From assembly GCA_002345575.1 (NCBI GenBank), contig DDVX01000017.1:124001-188000 (forward strand): DNA of 64,000 bases, given 5' to 3'. Source of the stretch: Stutzerimonas stutzeri. GTDB taxonomy: Bacteria; Pseudomonadota; Gammaproteobacteria; Pseudomonadales; Pseudomonadaceae. The stretch's first letter is position 1. Each line of letters starts with the position of its first letter. The position numbers and the translations under genes were made by a program. The notes beneath the pieces are model-generated. The model was not told the origin of the DNA. It worked only from the letters and a program-made list of their open reading frames with translations, and ran no database searches. Of the stretch, positions 44,088-52,495 are shown piece after piece.

Positions 44088-45536
44088 ATGCAATGGGAAA
44101 CCGTTATCGGGCTTGAGATCCACGCACAGCTCGCCACCCAGTCGAAGATCTTTTCCGGCAGCGCCACCACTTTTGGCGCCGAGCCCAATACCCAGGCCAG
44201 CCTGGTCGATCTGGGCATGCCCGGCACCCTGCCGGTGCTCAATGCCGAAGCCGTGCGTATGGCCTGCAAGTTCGGCCTGGCCATCGACGCCGAAGTCGCT
44301 AGCCAGAACGTCTTCGCCCGCAAGAATTACTTCTACCCGGACCTGCCCAAGGGCTACCAGACCAGCCAGATGAATCACCCCATCGTCGGTAAAGGCTATC
44401 TGGACATCACCCTGGAGGACGGCACGACCCGGCGCATCGGAATCACCCGCGCGCATCTGGAAGAGGATGCCGGCAAGAGCCTGCACGAAGATTTCCACGG
44501 CATGAGCGGCATCGACCTGAACCGCGCCGGTACGCCACTGCTGGAAATCGTCTCCGAACCGGACATTCGCTCGGCCAAAGAAGCCGTCGCCTACGTCAAG
44601 GCCATGCATTCCCTGGTGCGCTACCTGGGCATCTGCGACGGCAACATGGCCGAAGGCTCGCTGCGCTGCGACTGCAACGTGTCGGTGCGCCCCAAAGGCC
44701 AGGCCGAATTCGGCACCCGTGCCGAGATCAAGAACGTCAACTCTTTCCGCTTCATCGAAAAGGCGATCAACCACGAAGTCCAGCGCCAGATCGAGCTGCT
44801 CGAGGATGGCGGCAAGGTAGTTCAGGAAACCCGCCTGTACGACCCCAACAAGGACGAAACGCGTTCCATGCGCAGCAAGGAAGAAGCCAACGACTATCGT
44901 TACTTCCCTTGCCCGGACCTGTTGCCGGTGGTGATTGAGCAGAGCTTTCTCGACGAAATCCGCGCCAGCCTGCCTGAACTGCCACCGCAGAAGCGCGAGC
45001 GCTTCGAGCGCGAGTTCGGCCTTTCCACCTACGACGCCAGCGTGCTCTCGGCCAGCCGCGAACTGGCCGACTACTTCGAACAGGTCAACGCCACCTGTAG
45101 TGACGCCAAGCTGGCGGCCAACTGGGTGATGGGCGAGCTCTCCAGTCTGCTGAACAAGGAAGGCCTGGAAATCGAGCAATCGCCGGTTTCCGCCGAGCAG
45201 CTAGGCGGCATGATCCTGCGCATCAAGGACAACACCATCAGCGGCAAGATCGCCAAGATGGTCTTCGAAGCGCTGGCTGCAGGTGAGGGTGCTTCAGCTG
45301 ATGAGGTCATCGAGAAGAAGGGCCTCAAGCAGGTTACCGACGCAGGCGCCATCGAGAAGATGCTCGACGAGGTACTGGCGGCCAACGCCGAACAGGTAGA
45401 ACAATACCGCACCAGCGATGAAGCAAAGCGCGGCAAGATGTTCGGCTTCTTCGTCGGCCAGGCCATGAAAGCCTCCAGAGGCAAGGCCAACCCCGGCCAG
45501 GTGAACCAACTGCTGAAGCAAAAGCTCGAAGGCTAA
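44088..45536 (+). CDS. gatB: GatB, amidotransferase subunit B
   Basis: A 482-residue subunit that binds tRNA and activates the acyl-tRNA. The N-terminal WETVIGLEIHAQLATQSKIF, HEDFHGMSGIDLNRAGTPLL and the YqeY-like tail domain (from about 410) are present. Gene order gatC-gatA-gatB is standard. A strong hairpin follows at 45569. Confidence 0.96.
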   Translation: MQWETVIGLEIHAQLATQSKIFSGSATTFGAEPNTQASLVDLGMPGTLPVLNAEAVRMACKFGLAIDAEVASQNVFARKNYFYPDLPKGYQTSQMNHPIVGKGYLDITLEDGTTRRIGITRAHLEEDAGKSLHEDFHGMSGIDLNRAGTPLLEIVSEPDIRSAKEAVAYVKAMHSLVRYLGICDGNMAEGSLRCDCNVSVRPKGQAEFGTRAEIKNVNSFRFIEKAINHEVQRQIELLEDGGKVVQETRLYDPNKDETRSMRSKEEANDYRYFPCPDLLPVVIEQSFLDEIRASLPELPPQKRERFEREFGLSTYDASVLSASRELADYFEQVNATCSDAKLAANWVMGELSSLLNKEGLEIEQSPVSAEQLGGMILRIKDNTISGKIAKMVFEALAAGEGASADEVIEKKGLKQVTDAGAIEKMLDEVLAANAEQVEQYRTSDEAKRGKMFGFFVGQAMKASRGKANPGQVNQLLKQKLEG

Positions 45537-45568
45537 CCGCAGCCCTGCAGAGCTTGTACATGAAGAAG

Positions 45569-45600
45569 AACGTAAGGCCGAACCTGTTCGGCCTTACGTT
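45569..45600 (+). terminator. Hairpin after gatB, probable terminator
   Basis: AACGTAAGGCCGAA and TTCGGCCTTACGTT form a perfect 14-base stem with loop CCTG, 32 bases after gatB. The T-run is short and late (TTTT at 45611), so efficiency is uncertain. Confidence 0.6.
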
Positions 45601-45613
45601 CGGCGACCACTTT

Positions 45614-45638
45614 TGTGGGAGCGGGCTTGCCCGTAAGC
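45614..45638. repeat. REP-like element
   Basis: TGTGGGAGCGGGCTTGCCCG followed by TAAGC resembles the common Pseudomonas REP core. A short matching inverted part (AGCGGGTAATCC) follows at about 45643. Extragenic, between gatB and the RlpA-like gene. Confidence 0.6.
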
Positions 45639-45748
45639 TTTTAGCGGGTAATCCGTGCTGGCACAGAAAAGCAGAGCTTGCGTACAAGTCCGCCCCTACC
45701 GCAGCGTGAGCCTGTTTTTGTTCATCAACCAACACTGAAGGACACCCC

Positions 45749-46159
45749 ATGCGCCTGGGAACATGGCACTTGGTCCCGCTTCTGCTTGCCCTGCTCGTTT
45801 CCGGCTGCGCCGAACGTGCACCCGCCCCGGCACCCGATACCCGCACACCGCTGCACGACAAGGGCCGCTTCAGCCAGCAGGGCAAGGCCTCCTTTTACGC
45901 CCGCATGCATCATGGACAACGTACAGCTAACGGTGAAAGCCACGACCAGAACGCTTTGGTCGCCGCCCACCGCTCCCTGCCTTTCGGCACGCAGGTCAAG
46001 GTGACAAACCTGAGCAACGGCAAGCACGTGACCGTACGCATCAACGACCGAGGCCCATTCGTGCGGGGTCGCATCATCGACCTGTCCCGCGCCGCTGCCG
46101 ATCGGATCGGCATGATCGACCAGGGAGTCGTCCGCGTTCGCATCCAAACCCTCGAATGA
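45749..46159 (+). CDS. RlpA-like septal lytic transglycosylase lipoprotein
   Basis: A 136-residue lipoprotein (lipobox LVSGC at about 16-20) with a single double-psi beta-barrel domain: KASFYARMHHGQRTANGE, LPFGTQVKVTNLSNG and the RINDRGPFVRGRIIDLS motif that holds the catalytic Asp region. It lacks the C-terminal SPOR domain of full RlpA, so it may not be targeted to denuded glycan at the septum. The stop overlaps the antiporter gene downstream by four bases, which implies co-translation. Confidence 0.87.
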   Translation: MRLGTWHLVPLLLALLVSGCAERAPAPAPDTRTPLHDKGRFSQQGKASFYARMHHGQRTANGESHDQNALVAAHRSLPFGTQVKVTNLSNGKHVTVRINDRGPFVRGRIIDLSRAAADRIGMIDQGVVRVRIQTLE

Positions 46160-47238
46160 CCCCACTGACTCTTTTCTATCTGGCCGCAGGCCTGGTGCTT
46201 CTAGTGCTCGGCGCCGAAAGCCTGGTACGCGGCGCCGTGGAGCTGGCAGAGCGCCTGGGCATCTCGCCGCTGGTAATCGGCCTGACCGTCGTCGCATTAG
46301 GTACCAGCGCACCGGAATTGGCGGTCAGCGTCCAGGCGTCTCTGAGTGGCAGCGGCGATATCGCAGTCGGCAACGTAATCGGCAGCAACATCGCTAATAT
46401 CCTGCTGATTCTTGGCCTTTCAGCGCTGGTGGCACCGCTGGTGGTGTCGCAACAGCTGGTACGCCTGGATGTGCCAGTGATGGTAGCTGCCGGCGCACTG
46501 ACCTTAATCCTTGCCTGGAACGACCGCATCAGCCGTCTGGATGGCTGCATCCTGCTGGCCGGCTTGCTGCTCTATACGCTGTTCCTGGTTATCGCCAGCA
46601 AGCGCGAGCAACGTCTTGTGCAGGACGGCAAACCGGGCCCTGAGCGCAGCGCAGCCAATACCACGACTAAAGGCTGGTTCCGCTATATCGTGCTGATACT
46701 GCTGGGGCTGGGCCTGTTGGTACTCGGCTCGCAGCTGCTGGTCGACGGCGCAGTATCTCTGGCGCGGGCTCTCGGCCTCTCCGAGCTGGTAATCGGCCTT
46801 ACTGTGGTCGCCGTTGGTACCTCTCTACCCGAACTGGCGACTTCGCTTCTGGCCGTGTATCGCGGCGAGCGTGATATCGCCGTCGGCAACGTGGTCGGCA
46901 GCTGCATCTTCAATCTGCTGCTGGTGCTCGGCGCCAGCGCAGTAGTGGTGACCGACGGGTTGTCGATTTCACCCAATGCGCTGGCCTTCGATCTACCGGT
47001 CATGCTGGCTGGGTTTGTCGCCTGTATACCGATCTTCTTCTCCGGCTACCGGATCAATCGCTGGGAAGGGGCACTGTTTCTAGGCTACTACCTGGCGTAC
47101 ACCCTATACTTGGTCATGCTCTCTACCGGTCTGCCTGCAATCGAACTCTTGCGGCACGCGATGATCTGGTACGTATTGCCTTTGACCACCATTACGCTTC
47201 TCGCGGTTTTCCTGCACGCCTGGAAACACCAGCGCTGA
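46156..47238 (+). CDS. Calcium/sodium antiporter (CaxA/YrbG family), copy 1
   Basis: A 360-residue protein with about ten membrane helices and the two internally repeated ion-site motifs: VVALGTSAPELAVSVQASLS with GNVIGSNIANILLILG in the first half, and VVAVGTSLPELATSLLAVYR with VGNVVGSCIFNLLLVLG in the second. These are the alpha repeats of the Ca2+/cation antiporter superfamily. Ion specificity cannot be read from sequence. It overlaps the RlpA-like gene and is followed 27 bases later by a paralogue. Confidence 0.9.
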   Translation: MTPLTLFYLAAGLVLLVLGAESLVRGAVELAERLGISPLVIGLTVVALGTSAPELAVSVQASLSGSGDIAVGNVIGSNIANILLILGLSALVAPLVVSQQLVRLDVPVMVAAGALTLILAWNDRISRLDGCILLAGLLLYTLFLVIASKREQRLVQDGKPGPERSAANTTTKGWFRYIVLILLGLGLLVLGSQLLVDGAVSLARALGLSELVIGLTVVAVGTSLPELATSLLAVYRGERDIAVGNVVGSCIFNLLLVLGASAVVVTDGLSISPNALAFDLPVMLAGFVACIPIFFSGYRINRWEGALFLGYYLAYTLYLVMLSTGLPAIELLRHAMIWYVLPLTTITLLAVFLHAWKHQR

Positions 47239-47265
47239 GCCCCCTTTCTTCTGGAGCCTGACACC

Positions 47266-48354
47266 GTGACCCTGATGACCTTCGTCTACTTGATTGCCGG
47301 CCTGGTGCTACTTGTCGCGGGTGCAGAGGTATTGGTACGCGGCGCCGCCAAACTGGCGGCTCAGTTCGGTATTTCACCACTGGTCATCGGCCTGACGGTC
47401 GTCGCCTTCGGCACCAGCGCGCCGGAGACGGCCGTAAGCGTGCAGGCAGCACTCAGCGGCAGCGGCGACATCGCGATTGGTAACGTCGTTGGCAGCAACA
47501 TCGCCAACGTGTTGCTGATTCTCGGCATGACTGCGCTGGTCGCGCCGCTCGTGGTATCGCGCCAACTCATCCGCCTGGATGTGCCAATCATGATAGGCGC
47601 CAGCCTGGTCACCTTCGCCCTGGCCTGGGATGGCGAGCTCAGCCGCCTCGATGGTGCCCTGCTGTTCAGTGCCGTGGTGATCTATACGCTATTTCTGGTC
47701 ATTAGTAGTCGCCGCGAAAAGGCCGCCGCTACTAATGACGAATTCACTCAAGAGTTCGGCCTGGATGCATCGGCCAAGCCGCATGCAGGGCTGATCAACG
47801 CCGCCCTGGTGCTTGGCGGCCTGGTGCTACTGGTAGTGGGCTCCAACTTTCTTGTCGAGGGCGCCGTGTCGCTGGCGCGCGCACTGGGCCTTTCGGAACT
47901 GGTCATTGGCCTGACTGTGATCGCGATCGGTACTTCGCTGCCAGAGCTGGCCACCTCACTCATGGCCGCCGTCCGTGGCGAGCGGGATATCGCCGTCGGC
48001 AACATCGTTGGCAGCAATATTTTCAACCTGCTCTGCGTACTGGGCCTCGCTTCGCTCATCTCGCCGCAGGCCATTGTCGTGTCGCCCAATGCACTGGCCT
48101 TCGACTTCCCGGTGATGATCGCCGTGGCCGTGGCCTGCCTACCGATCTTTTTCACCGGTTACGCCATCAACCGCTGGGAGGGTCTGCTGTTCCTTGCCTA
48201 CTACGTTGCGTACACCGCCTATCTGGTGATGAGCAGCGCCGACCGCCCGTTCACCGACATCTTCAGCGATGCGATGCTGGGCTACGCCCTGCCCCTGACA
48301 ACCATCACCCTTCTGATAATTGCCGGGCGGGCCTGGAAAAAGCAAAGGCTCTAA
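47266..48354 (+). CDS. Calcium/sodium antiporter (CaxA/YrbG family), copy 2
   Basis: A 362-residue paralogue of the preceding gene. The alpha repeats read VVAFGTSAPETAVSVQAALS with GNVVGSNIANVLLILG, and VIAIGTSLPELATSLMAAVR with VGNIVGSNIFNLLCVLG. The second site keeps SN here (SC in copy 1), a possible specificity difference. Start is GTG 47266, nine bases after GGAG; an ATG three codons on has worse spacing. It ends seven bases before a convergent AEC gene with no visible terminator. Confidence 0.9.
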   Translation: MTLMTFVYLIAGLVLLVAGAEVLVRGAAKLAAQFGISPLVIGLTVVAFGTSAPETAVSVQAALSGSGDIAIGNVVGSNIANVLLILGMTALVAPLVVSRQLIRLDVPIMIGASLVTFALAWDGELSRLDGALLFSAVVIYTLFLVISSRREKAAATNDEFTQEFGLDASAKPHAGLINAALVLGGLVLLVVGSNFLVEGAVSLARALGLSELVIGLTVIAIGTSLPELATSLMAAVRGERDIAVGNIVGSNIFNLLCVLGLASLISPQAIVVSPNALAFDFPVMIAVAVACLPIFFTGYAINRWEGLLFLAYYVAYTAYLVMSSADRPFTDIFSDAMLGYALPLTTITLLIIAGRAWKKQRL

Positions 48355-48361
48355 CCGACCG

Positions 48362-49303
48362 TTACAGCCATCCCAGCCAGCCAAGCAGCAGCAGGCCAGC
48401 ATTGATGCTCAGCGCCGCAGACAGGGTGGTGACCACGATGATGGTTGCGGCCAGTTGGTAGTTAGAGTTGACCGCGCGCGCCATGACGTAGCTCGCCGCT
48501 GCCGTGGGACTGGCGAAATAAAGGAAGAGAATGCCCAGCTCCGCACCCCGAAAGCCCAGCAGCCAGGCGCCCAGCGTGGCCAGTAGCGGCAACCAAACCA
48601 TCTTCATCAAGCTCGCGCTGACAGCTGTCCCGCTGCTTTCGCGTAAGGCGCTCAGCGACAGGGTTCCGCCGATACAGATCAGCGCCAGCGGCAAGGTCAA
48701 CTGGGCGAAATAGCCTGCCGAGGTCAGCAACCACTCCGGCAGCTGCAGCTGCCACCAGGCGAAGGGAATCGCCACCGCAACCCCGATGATCAGCGGGTTG
48801 CGCACAATCCCCAACAAGACCGAGCGCAGACTGGCGTTGCCGCTGGGACTGTAGATAGCCAGCACTACCACTGAGAGAATGTTGTAGATGATGATCACCA
48901 AGCCGGCGAGCACGCTGCCCAGCGACAGCCCATAGTCGCCGTACAGGCTGCTCGCCAGCGCCAGACCGACGATTCCGTTATTACCGCGAAAGGCACCCTG
49001 CACATATACGCCACGATCAGCCCGCGGACACCGCCACAAGGCCCAACCCCAGGCCAACAGGAAACTGGCGATGGTCGCAAGCACGAAATAGCCGAGCAGC
49101 GCCGGCTGCAGTGCAGCACTCAGATCGGCCTTGAGGATCGACAGGAACAGCAGTGTCGGCATGCAGCCCCTGAACACCAGCGACGAGGCGCTGGCGATGA
49201 AGGCGCTGTCGATCCAGCCGACACGCCTTAGCACGACGCCGAGAAACAACATCGCGAATACCGGAGCGGTCACGCCCAGCGTCTGAACAACAAGGGAAGG
49301 CAT
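48362..49303 (-). CDS. AEC-family membrane transporter
   Basis: A 313-residue protein with about ten hydrophobic helices of the auxin-efflux-carrier fold (VAPVF-like start VTAPVFAMLFLGVVLRRVGW; FRGNNGIVGLALASSLYG in the middle). Bacterial members export or import small organic acids such as malonate or malate; the substrate is unknown here. It is convergent with the antiporter pair and lies 228 bases before roxR. Confidence 0.85.
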   Translation of the reverse strand: MPSLVVQTLGVTAPVFAMLFLGVVLRRVGWIDSAFIASASSLVFRGCMPTLLFLSILKADLSAALQPALLGYFVLATIASFLLAWGWALWRCPRADRGVYVQGAFRGNNGIVGLALASSLYGDYGLSLGSVLAGLVIIIYNILSVVVLAIYSPSGNASLRSVLLGIVRNPLIIGVAVAIPFAWWQLQLPEWLLTSAGYFAQLTLPLALICIGGTLSLSALRESSGTAVSASLMKMVWLPLLATLGAWLLGFRGAELGILFLYFASPTAAASYVMARAVNSNYQLAATIIVVTTLSAALSINAGLLLLGWLGWL

Positions 49304-49487
49304 CGACGGGCTCGGAAGGAAACGGGGTCGCTATGTTAATGCATCAGAGCTGGAGGCTGGACGGTACAGGATGAATGTCCTTCGGAACCCTTTACGAACA
49401 CGGACCGCGGTCATGAAAAGCAGCCAGCCTCTGCAACTTGGCACCCGCCGATGCGGATGCTCAAACAACCAGACCTACAAACAACTA

Positions 49488-49505
49488 CGGCCCACTTCTG
49501 GGCCG
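49488..49505 (-). terminator. Terminator after roxR
   Basis: On the minus strand CGGCCCA-GAAG-TGGGCCG is followed by a T-rich stretch (TAGTTGTTTGT), 26 bases after the roxR stop. Confidence 0.5.
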
Positions 49506-49531
49506 GCCTCCGGCTCACATGGAGCTTTGGC

Positions 49532-50092
49532 TTAGCGCCTGACAGGTCGCTTCTGCAGTTTGCGCTGCAGGGTGCGGCGGTGCATGCCCAACGCACGAGC
49601 AGTGGCGGAGATATTGCCGTCGTGCTCACCCAGCACACGCTGGATGTGCTCCCACTGCAAGCGATCCACCGACATCGGGTTTTCCGGCACCAGCGTGTCC
49701 AGATCTGCGTGCTTGGACAGCAGTGCAGCGAGCACATCGTCGGCATCGGCGGGCTTGCACAGGTAGTTGCAGGCACCGCGCTTGATGGCCTCGACCGCAG
49801 TGGCGATGCTCGAATAACCGGTCAGGATGAGCACCTTCATCTCCGGATCCAGCTCCAGCAGCTTGGGCAGCAGCACGAGCCCAGAGTCGCCTTCCATCTT
49901 GAGATCCAGAACCGCGTAATCGGGTGTCTCCTGGCGGGCCATCTCCAGCCCTTCCTCTGCCGAACCGGCGATGCTGACATGCAGCCCTCGGCGGGTCATG
50001 GCGCGCGCCATGACGCGGGTAAAGGTCGGATCATCATCCACCAGCAGCAGGTGAGGCTGGTCTTCGCCGTCGTGCTGCAACTCTTCGGTCAT
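49532..50092 (-). CDS. roxR: RoxR, redox response regulator
   Basis: A 186-residue response regulator of the RegA/PrrA/ActR type. Receiver domain with D19/D20 and phospho-acceptor D63 (YAVLDLKMEGDSG), then a Fis-type helix-turn-helix (HDGNISATARALGMHRRTLQ). It answers to RoxS, encoded 34 bases upstream, and in P. aeruginosa the pair controls the cyanide-insensitive oxidase. Terminator downstream. Confidence 0.95.
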   Translation of the reverse strand: MTEELQHDGEDQPHLLLVDDDPTFTRVMARAMTRRGLHVSIAGSAEEGLEMARQETPDYAVLDLKMEGDSGLVLLPKLLELDPEMKVLILTGYSSIATAVEAIKRGACNYLCKPADADDVLAALLSKHADLDTLVPENPMSVDRLQWEHIQRVLGEHDGNISATARALGMHRRTLQRKLQKRPVRR

Positions 50093-50126
50093 CTATGCAT
50101 TCCTCGCAATTGGGTCACCTCAGTGA

Positions 50127-51383
50127 TCAGGCCCGTACCGAGCCGTGCGGCAGCCTCAATTCGGTCAGGGCGCCGCCGTCTTCGTGATTGTAGAGTTTCA
50201 CAGTCCCGCCGGCACGTGTCACGCTCGCCTGACTGAGAAATAGTCCCAGACCGAAGCCTTTGCCCTTGGTGGTAATGAATGGCCTACCGATCTGCTCGGC
50301 AATCGCCAACGGGACACCGGCACCGTGGTCGCGAATGGTCAGCTTGATCCATTGCGCATCCCAATCCAGTCGGATGTCCAGATCGTCCGGGCTGGCATCG
50401 GTGGCGTTATTCAGCAGATTGAGCAGCGACTGCCCCAGGTCTGCCGGCGGCATTAGCCTTGGCGGGCTGCCCCTGCCCAGGCACTGAAAGCGAAAGGTCG
50501 CCTCCGGGCGCATCAGATGCCAGCGCTGCATCACCGACTCCACCCATTCGCGGGCATTCTGTTCGACGATGGCCTGGCGGCGATCCGCCTCGGCGGCGCG
50601 TACCAGTTGGCGCAAGCTTTCCTTGCACAGCTGAACCTGAGATTGCAGCAGCGCAAGATCTTCATCCAGCGCCTTTGGTTGCTGGTATTCCTGTCGCAAC
50701 TCTTTCAGCAGCACGCTCATGGTTGCCAGCGGCGTGCCCAGCTCGTGTGCAGCCCCGGCGGCTTGGGTCGCCACGGCCAGCAACTGCTGATCGCGCATGC
50801 TTTCCTCACGGCGCTGTGCCTGAAACTGCTCCTGGCGCCGTAACTGCTCGGCCATGCGTGCGACGAAAAAGGTGATCAGCGCGGCGGCCAGCGCGAAGCT
50901 CAGCCACATGCCATAGACCAGCATCGTGGTGCGGTCGACAGGCGGGACGATGACCGGGTCGTACCAGACCAGCATCAGCGTATAGCCGGCCAGCGCCAGG
51001 CCGGAAAGGACGATCGAGTACAGCCAGGGCAATGTCGCTGCAGCGATGGTCAGCGGCACCAGATAATAGGACACGAACGGATTGGTCGAGCCGCCCGAGT
51101 AATACAGCAATGCGCTATGAATCAGCAGGTCTGTTGCCAGATGGAAGGCATACTCCTGCTCGGTCACCGGCCAGGGGCCACGCAGCCGAAAGGCGGTCGC
51201 CAGGCAGATTAGGCCGGAAACGGCCAACGTCACGCCCAGATGCAACCATGGCAATGCAACCAGTTGCGTGGCATAGGCCAACCCCACCGCGCCGGCCTGA
51301 GCACCAAGCACAAGAACACGAATAAGGGTGAGCAGGCGAAGGTTTTGTCGGCTCGCCGACAGCAGCTGAACGGATGCGTACAT
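50127..51383 (-). CDS. roxS: RoxS, redox sensor histidine kinase
   Basis: A 418-residue RegB-family sensor kinase. About six membrane helices (about 20-170) hold the quinone-site heptad GGSTNPF; the dimerisation helix has phospho-acceptor H213 (AAHELGTPLATM), and the redox cysteine is C253 (VQLCKESL). The spacing H to C of 40 residues equals that of RegB (H225, C265). HATPase_c follows (NLLNNATDASPDD; GFGLGLFLSQASV). I chose the ATG at 51383 (MYASVQLLSASRQNL); a longer open frame upstream is not RegB-like. Confidence 0.94.
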   Translation of the reverse strand: MYASVQLLSASRQNLRLLTLIRVLVLGAQAGAVGLAYATQLVALPWLHLGVTLAVSGLICLATAFRLRGPWPVTEQEYAFHLATDLLIHSALLYYSGGSTNPFVSYYLVPLTIAAATLPWLYSIVLSGLALAGYTLMLVWYDPVIVPPVDRTTMLVYGMWLSFALAAALITFFVARMAEQLRRQEQFQAQRREESMRDQQLLAVATQAAGAAHELGTPLATMSVLLKELRQEYQQPKALDEDLALLQSQVQLCKESLRQLVRAAEADRRQAIVEQNAREWVESVMQRWHLMRPEATFRFQCLGRGSPPRLMPPADLGQSLLNLLNNATDASPDDLDIRLDWDAQWIKLTIRDHGAGVPLAIAEQIGRPFITTKGKGFGLGLFLSQASVTRAGGTVKLYNHEDGGALTELRLPHGSVRA

Positions 51384-51529
51384 GGGGTCTCCAATCGATT
51401 CGCGAGTATAACCAAGCGCCCCGAACGGCACCCGGTCTGCGGCGATGAGACGCATGGAAAACCTGCGCAACCATTCACAACCGGATAAAGTCATAGCCGA
51501 ACCCGGTTCACACCTATTCAGGAGTCGTC

Positions 51530-52222
51530 ATGTCTGCCTATTTTGCCCGTCCAGTCGCCCTGCTGGCCTGTCTGGCCTGTCTCCCGGCCATCGCCGACGA
51601 GCAGCGCTATAACCAGATATCCCTGCGCGCCGAAGCTACCAGCGAAGTGGCTCACGACCGCATGCATGTCACCCTTTACAGCGAAGCCCAGCATCAGGAC
51701 CCGGCAAAGCTTGCCACCCAGACCACCGACGTGATGAACCAGGCCTTGCAACGTGCCCGGCAATCCAAAGACGTGCTGGTCAGCCAAGGCAGTCGCAACA
51801 CTTATCCGGTGTATGAAGAGAAAGGCCAGCAGATCACCGCTTGGCGCGAACGCGCAGAACTACGCTTGGAGAGCGGAGACTTTGCTGCGCTCTCCCAGCT
51901 TACTGGCGAACTGATGCAGAACCTGAAGATGGGCGGCATGCACTTCAGCGTCTCCGACACGATCCGCAAACAGAACGAAGACACCCTGCTTAAAGACGCC
52001 ATCACCGCCTTCCGTGCCAGAGCACAATTGGCCACCGAAGCGCTGGGCGGTCGCGACTACCGGATCGTCAATCTCAACCTTGGCAGCGGTGGCGGCTATC
52101 AGCCGGTGATGCGCAGCATGGCAATGAAAGCAATGGACAGCATGGCGACACCGGAAATCGAAGCCGGTACCCGCCAGGTAAGCGTCAATGCCGACGGCGT
52201 GATTGAAGTACTAATGCCCTAA
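51530..52222 (+). CDS. SIMPL-domain (DUF541) periplasmic protein
   Basis: A 230-residue secreted protein: Sec signal (about 1-22, ending LPAIADE), then the SIMPL domain (ISLRAEATSEVAHDRMHVTL and VLVSQGSRNTYPVYEEKGQQ), related to YggE. YggE is linked to oxidative stress, but the function of the domain is not settled. A ribosome site AGGAG lies six bases before the ATG. It is divergent from roxS. Confidence 0.87.
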   Translation: MSAYFARPVALLACLACLPAIADEQRYNQISLRAEATSEVAHDRMHVTLYSEAQHQDPAKLATQTTDVMNQALQRARQSKDVLVSQGSRNTYPVYEEKGQQITAWRERAELRLESGDFAALSQLTGELMQNLKMGGMHFSVSDTIRKQNEDTLLKDAITAFRARAQLATEALGGRDYRIVNLNLGSGGGYQPVMRSMAMKAMDSMATPEIEAGTRQVSVNADGVIEVLMP

Positions 52223-52265
52223 GGCTCGCAGCTATCGCAGAGGAAGCGCCTGGCTCGCGAAACAC

Positions 52266-52290
52266 TGCGCTTGCAGAAACTGCAAGCGCA
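52266..52290 (+). terminator. Hairpin after the SIMPL gene
   Basis: TGCGCTTGCAG and CTGCAAGCGCA form an 11-base perfect stem with loop AAA, 43 bases after the stop. No T-run. Confidence 0.5.
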
Positions 52291-52442
52291 TCCTCTACAC
52301 CGGCTCAGACTCTTGGAATCGCACGGAAACCGAACCGACACACATCGTTACAATTGGCGAAATCCTTATACGACGGTCATTACAGCCCGACCGCGCGATC
52401 AAACGGCCATCTCGGTAAATCTTTTGTAAGGAATTCCTATTC

Positions 52443-52457
52443 GCGAATAACTATCAT
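52443..52457 (+). promoter_or_regulatory. Possible Fur box ahead of the TonB receptor gene
   Basis: On the opposite strand ATGATAGTTATTCGC matches 11 of 15 positions of the core Fur consensus ATGATAATCATTATC. It lies 38 bases before the ATG and overlaps the palindrome ATTCGCGAAT (52439-52448). Confidence 0.4.
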
Positions 52458-52495
52458 GCGCGCCGGAATGATTCTCAACAACAAAGGATCCGCGC

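Noticed and set aside
44031..45179. Minus-strand open frame of 382 codons opposite gatB
   Set aside because: Antisense shadow of gatB; its sequence does not match any family and gatB is intact.
45569..45600. CRISPR-like repeat
   Set aside because: A single inverted repeat with no direct copies nearby; better read as a hairpin after gatB.
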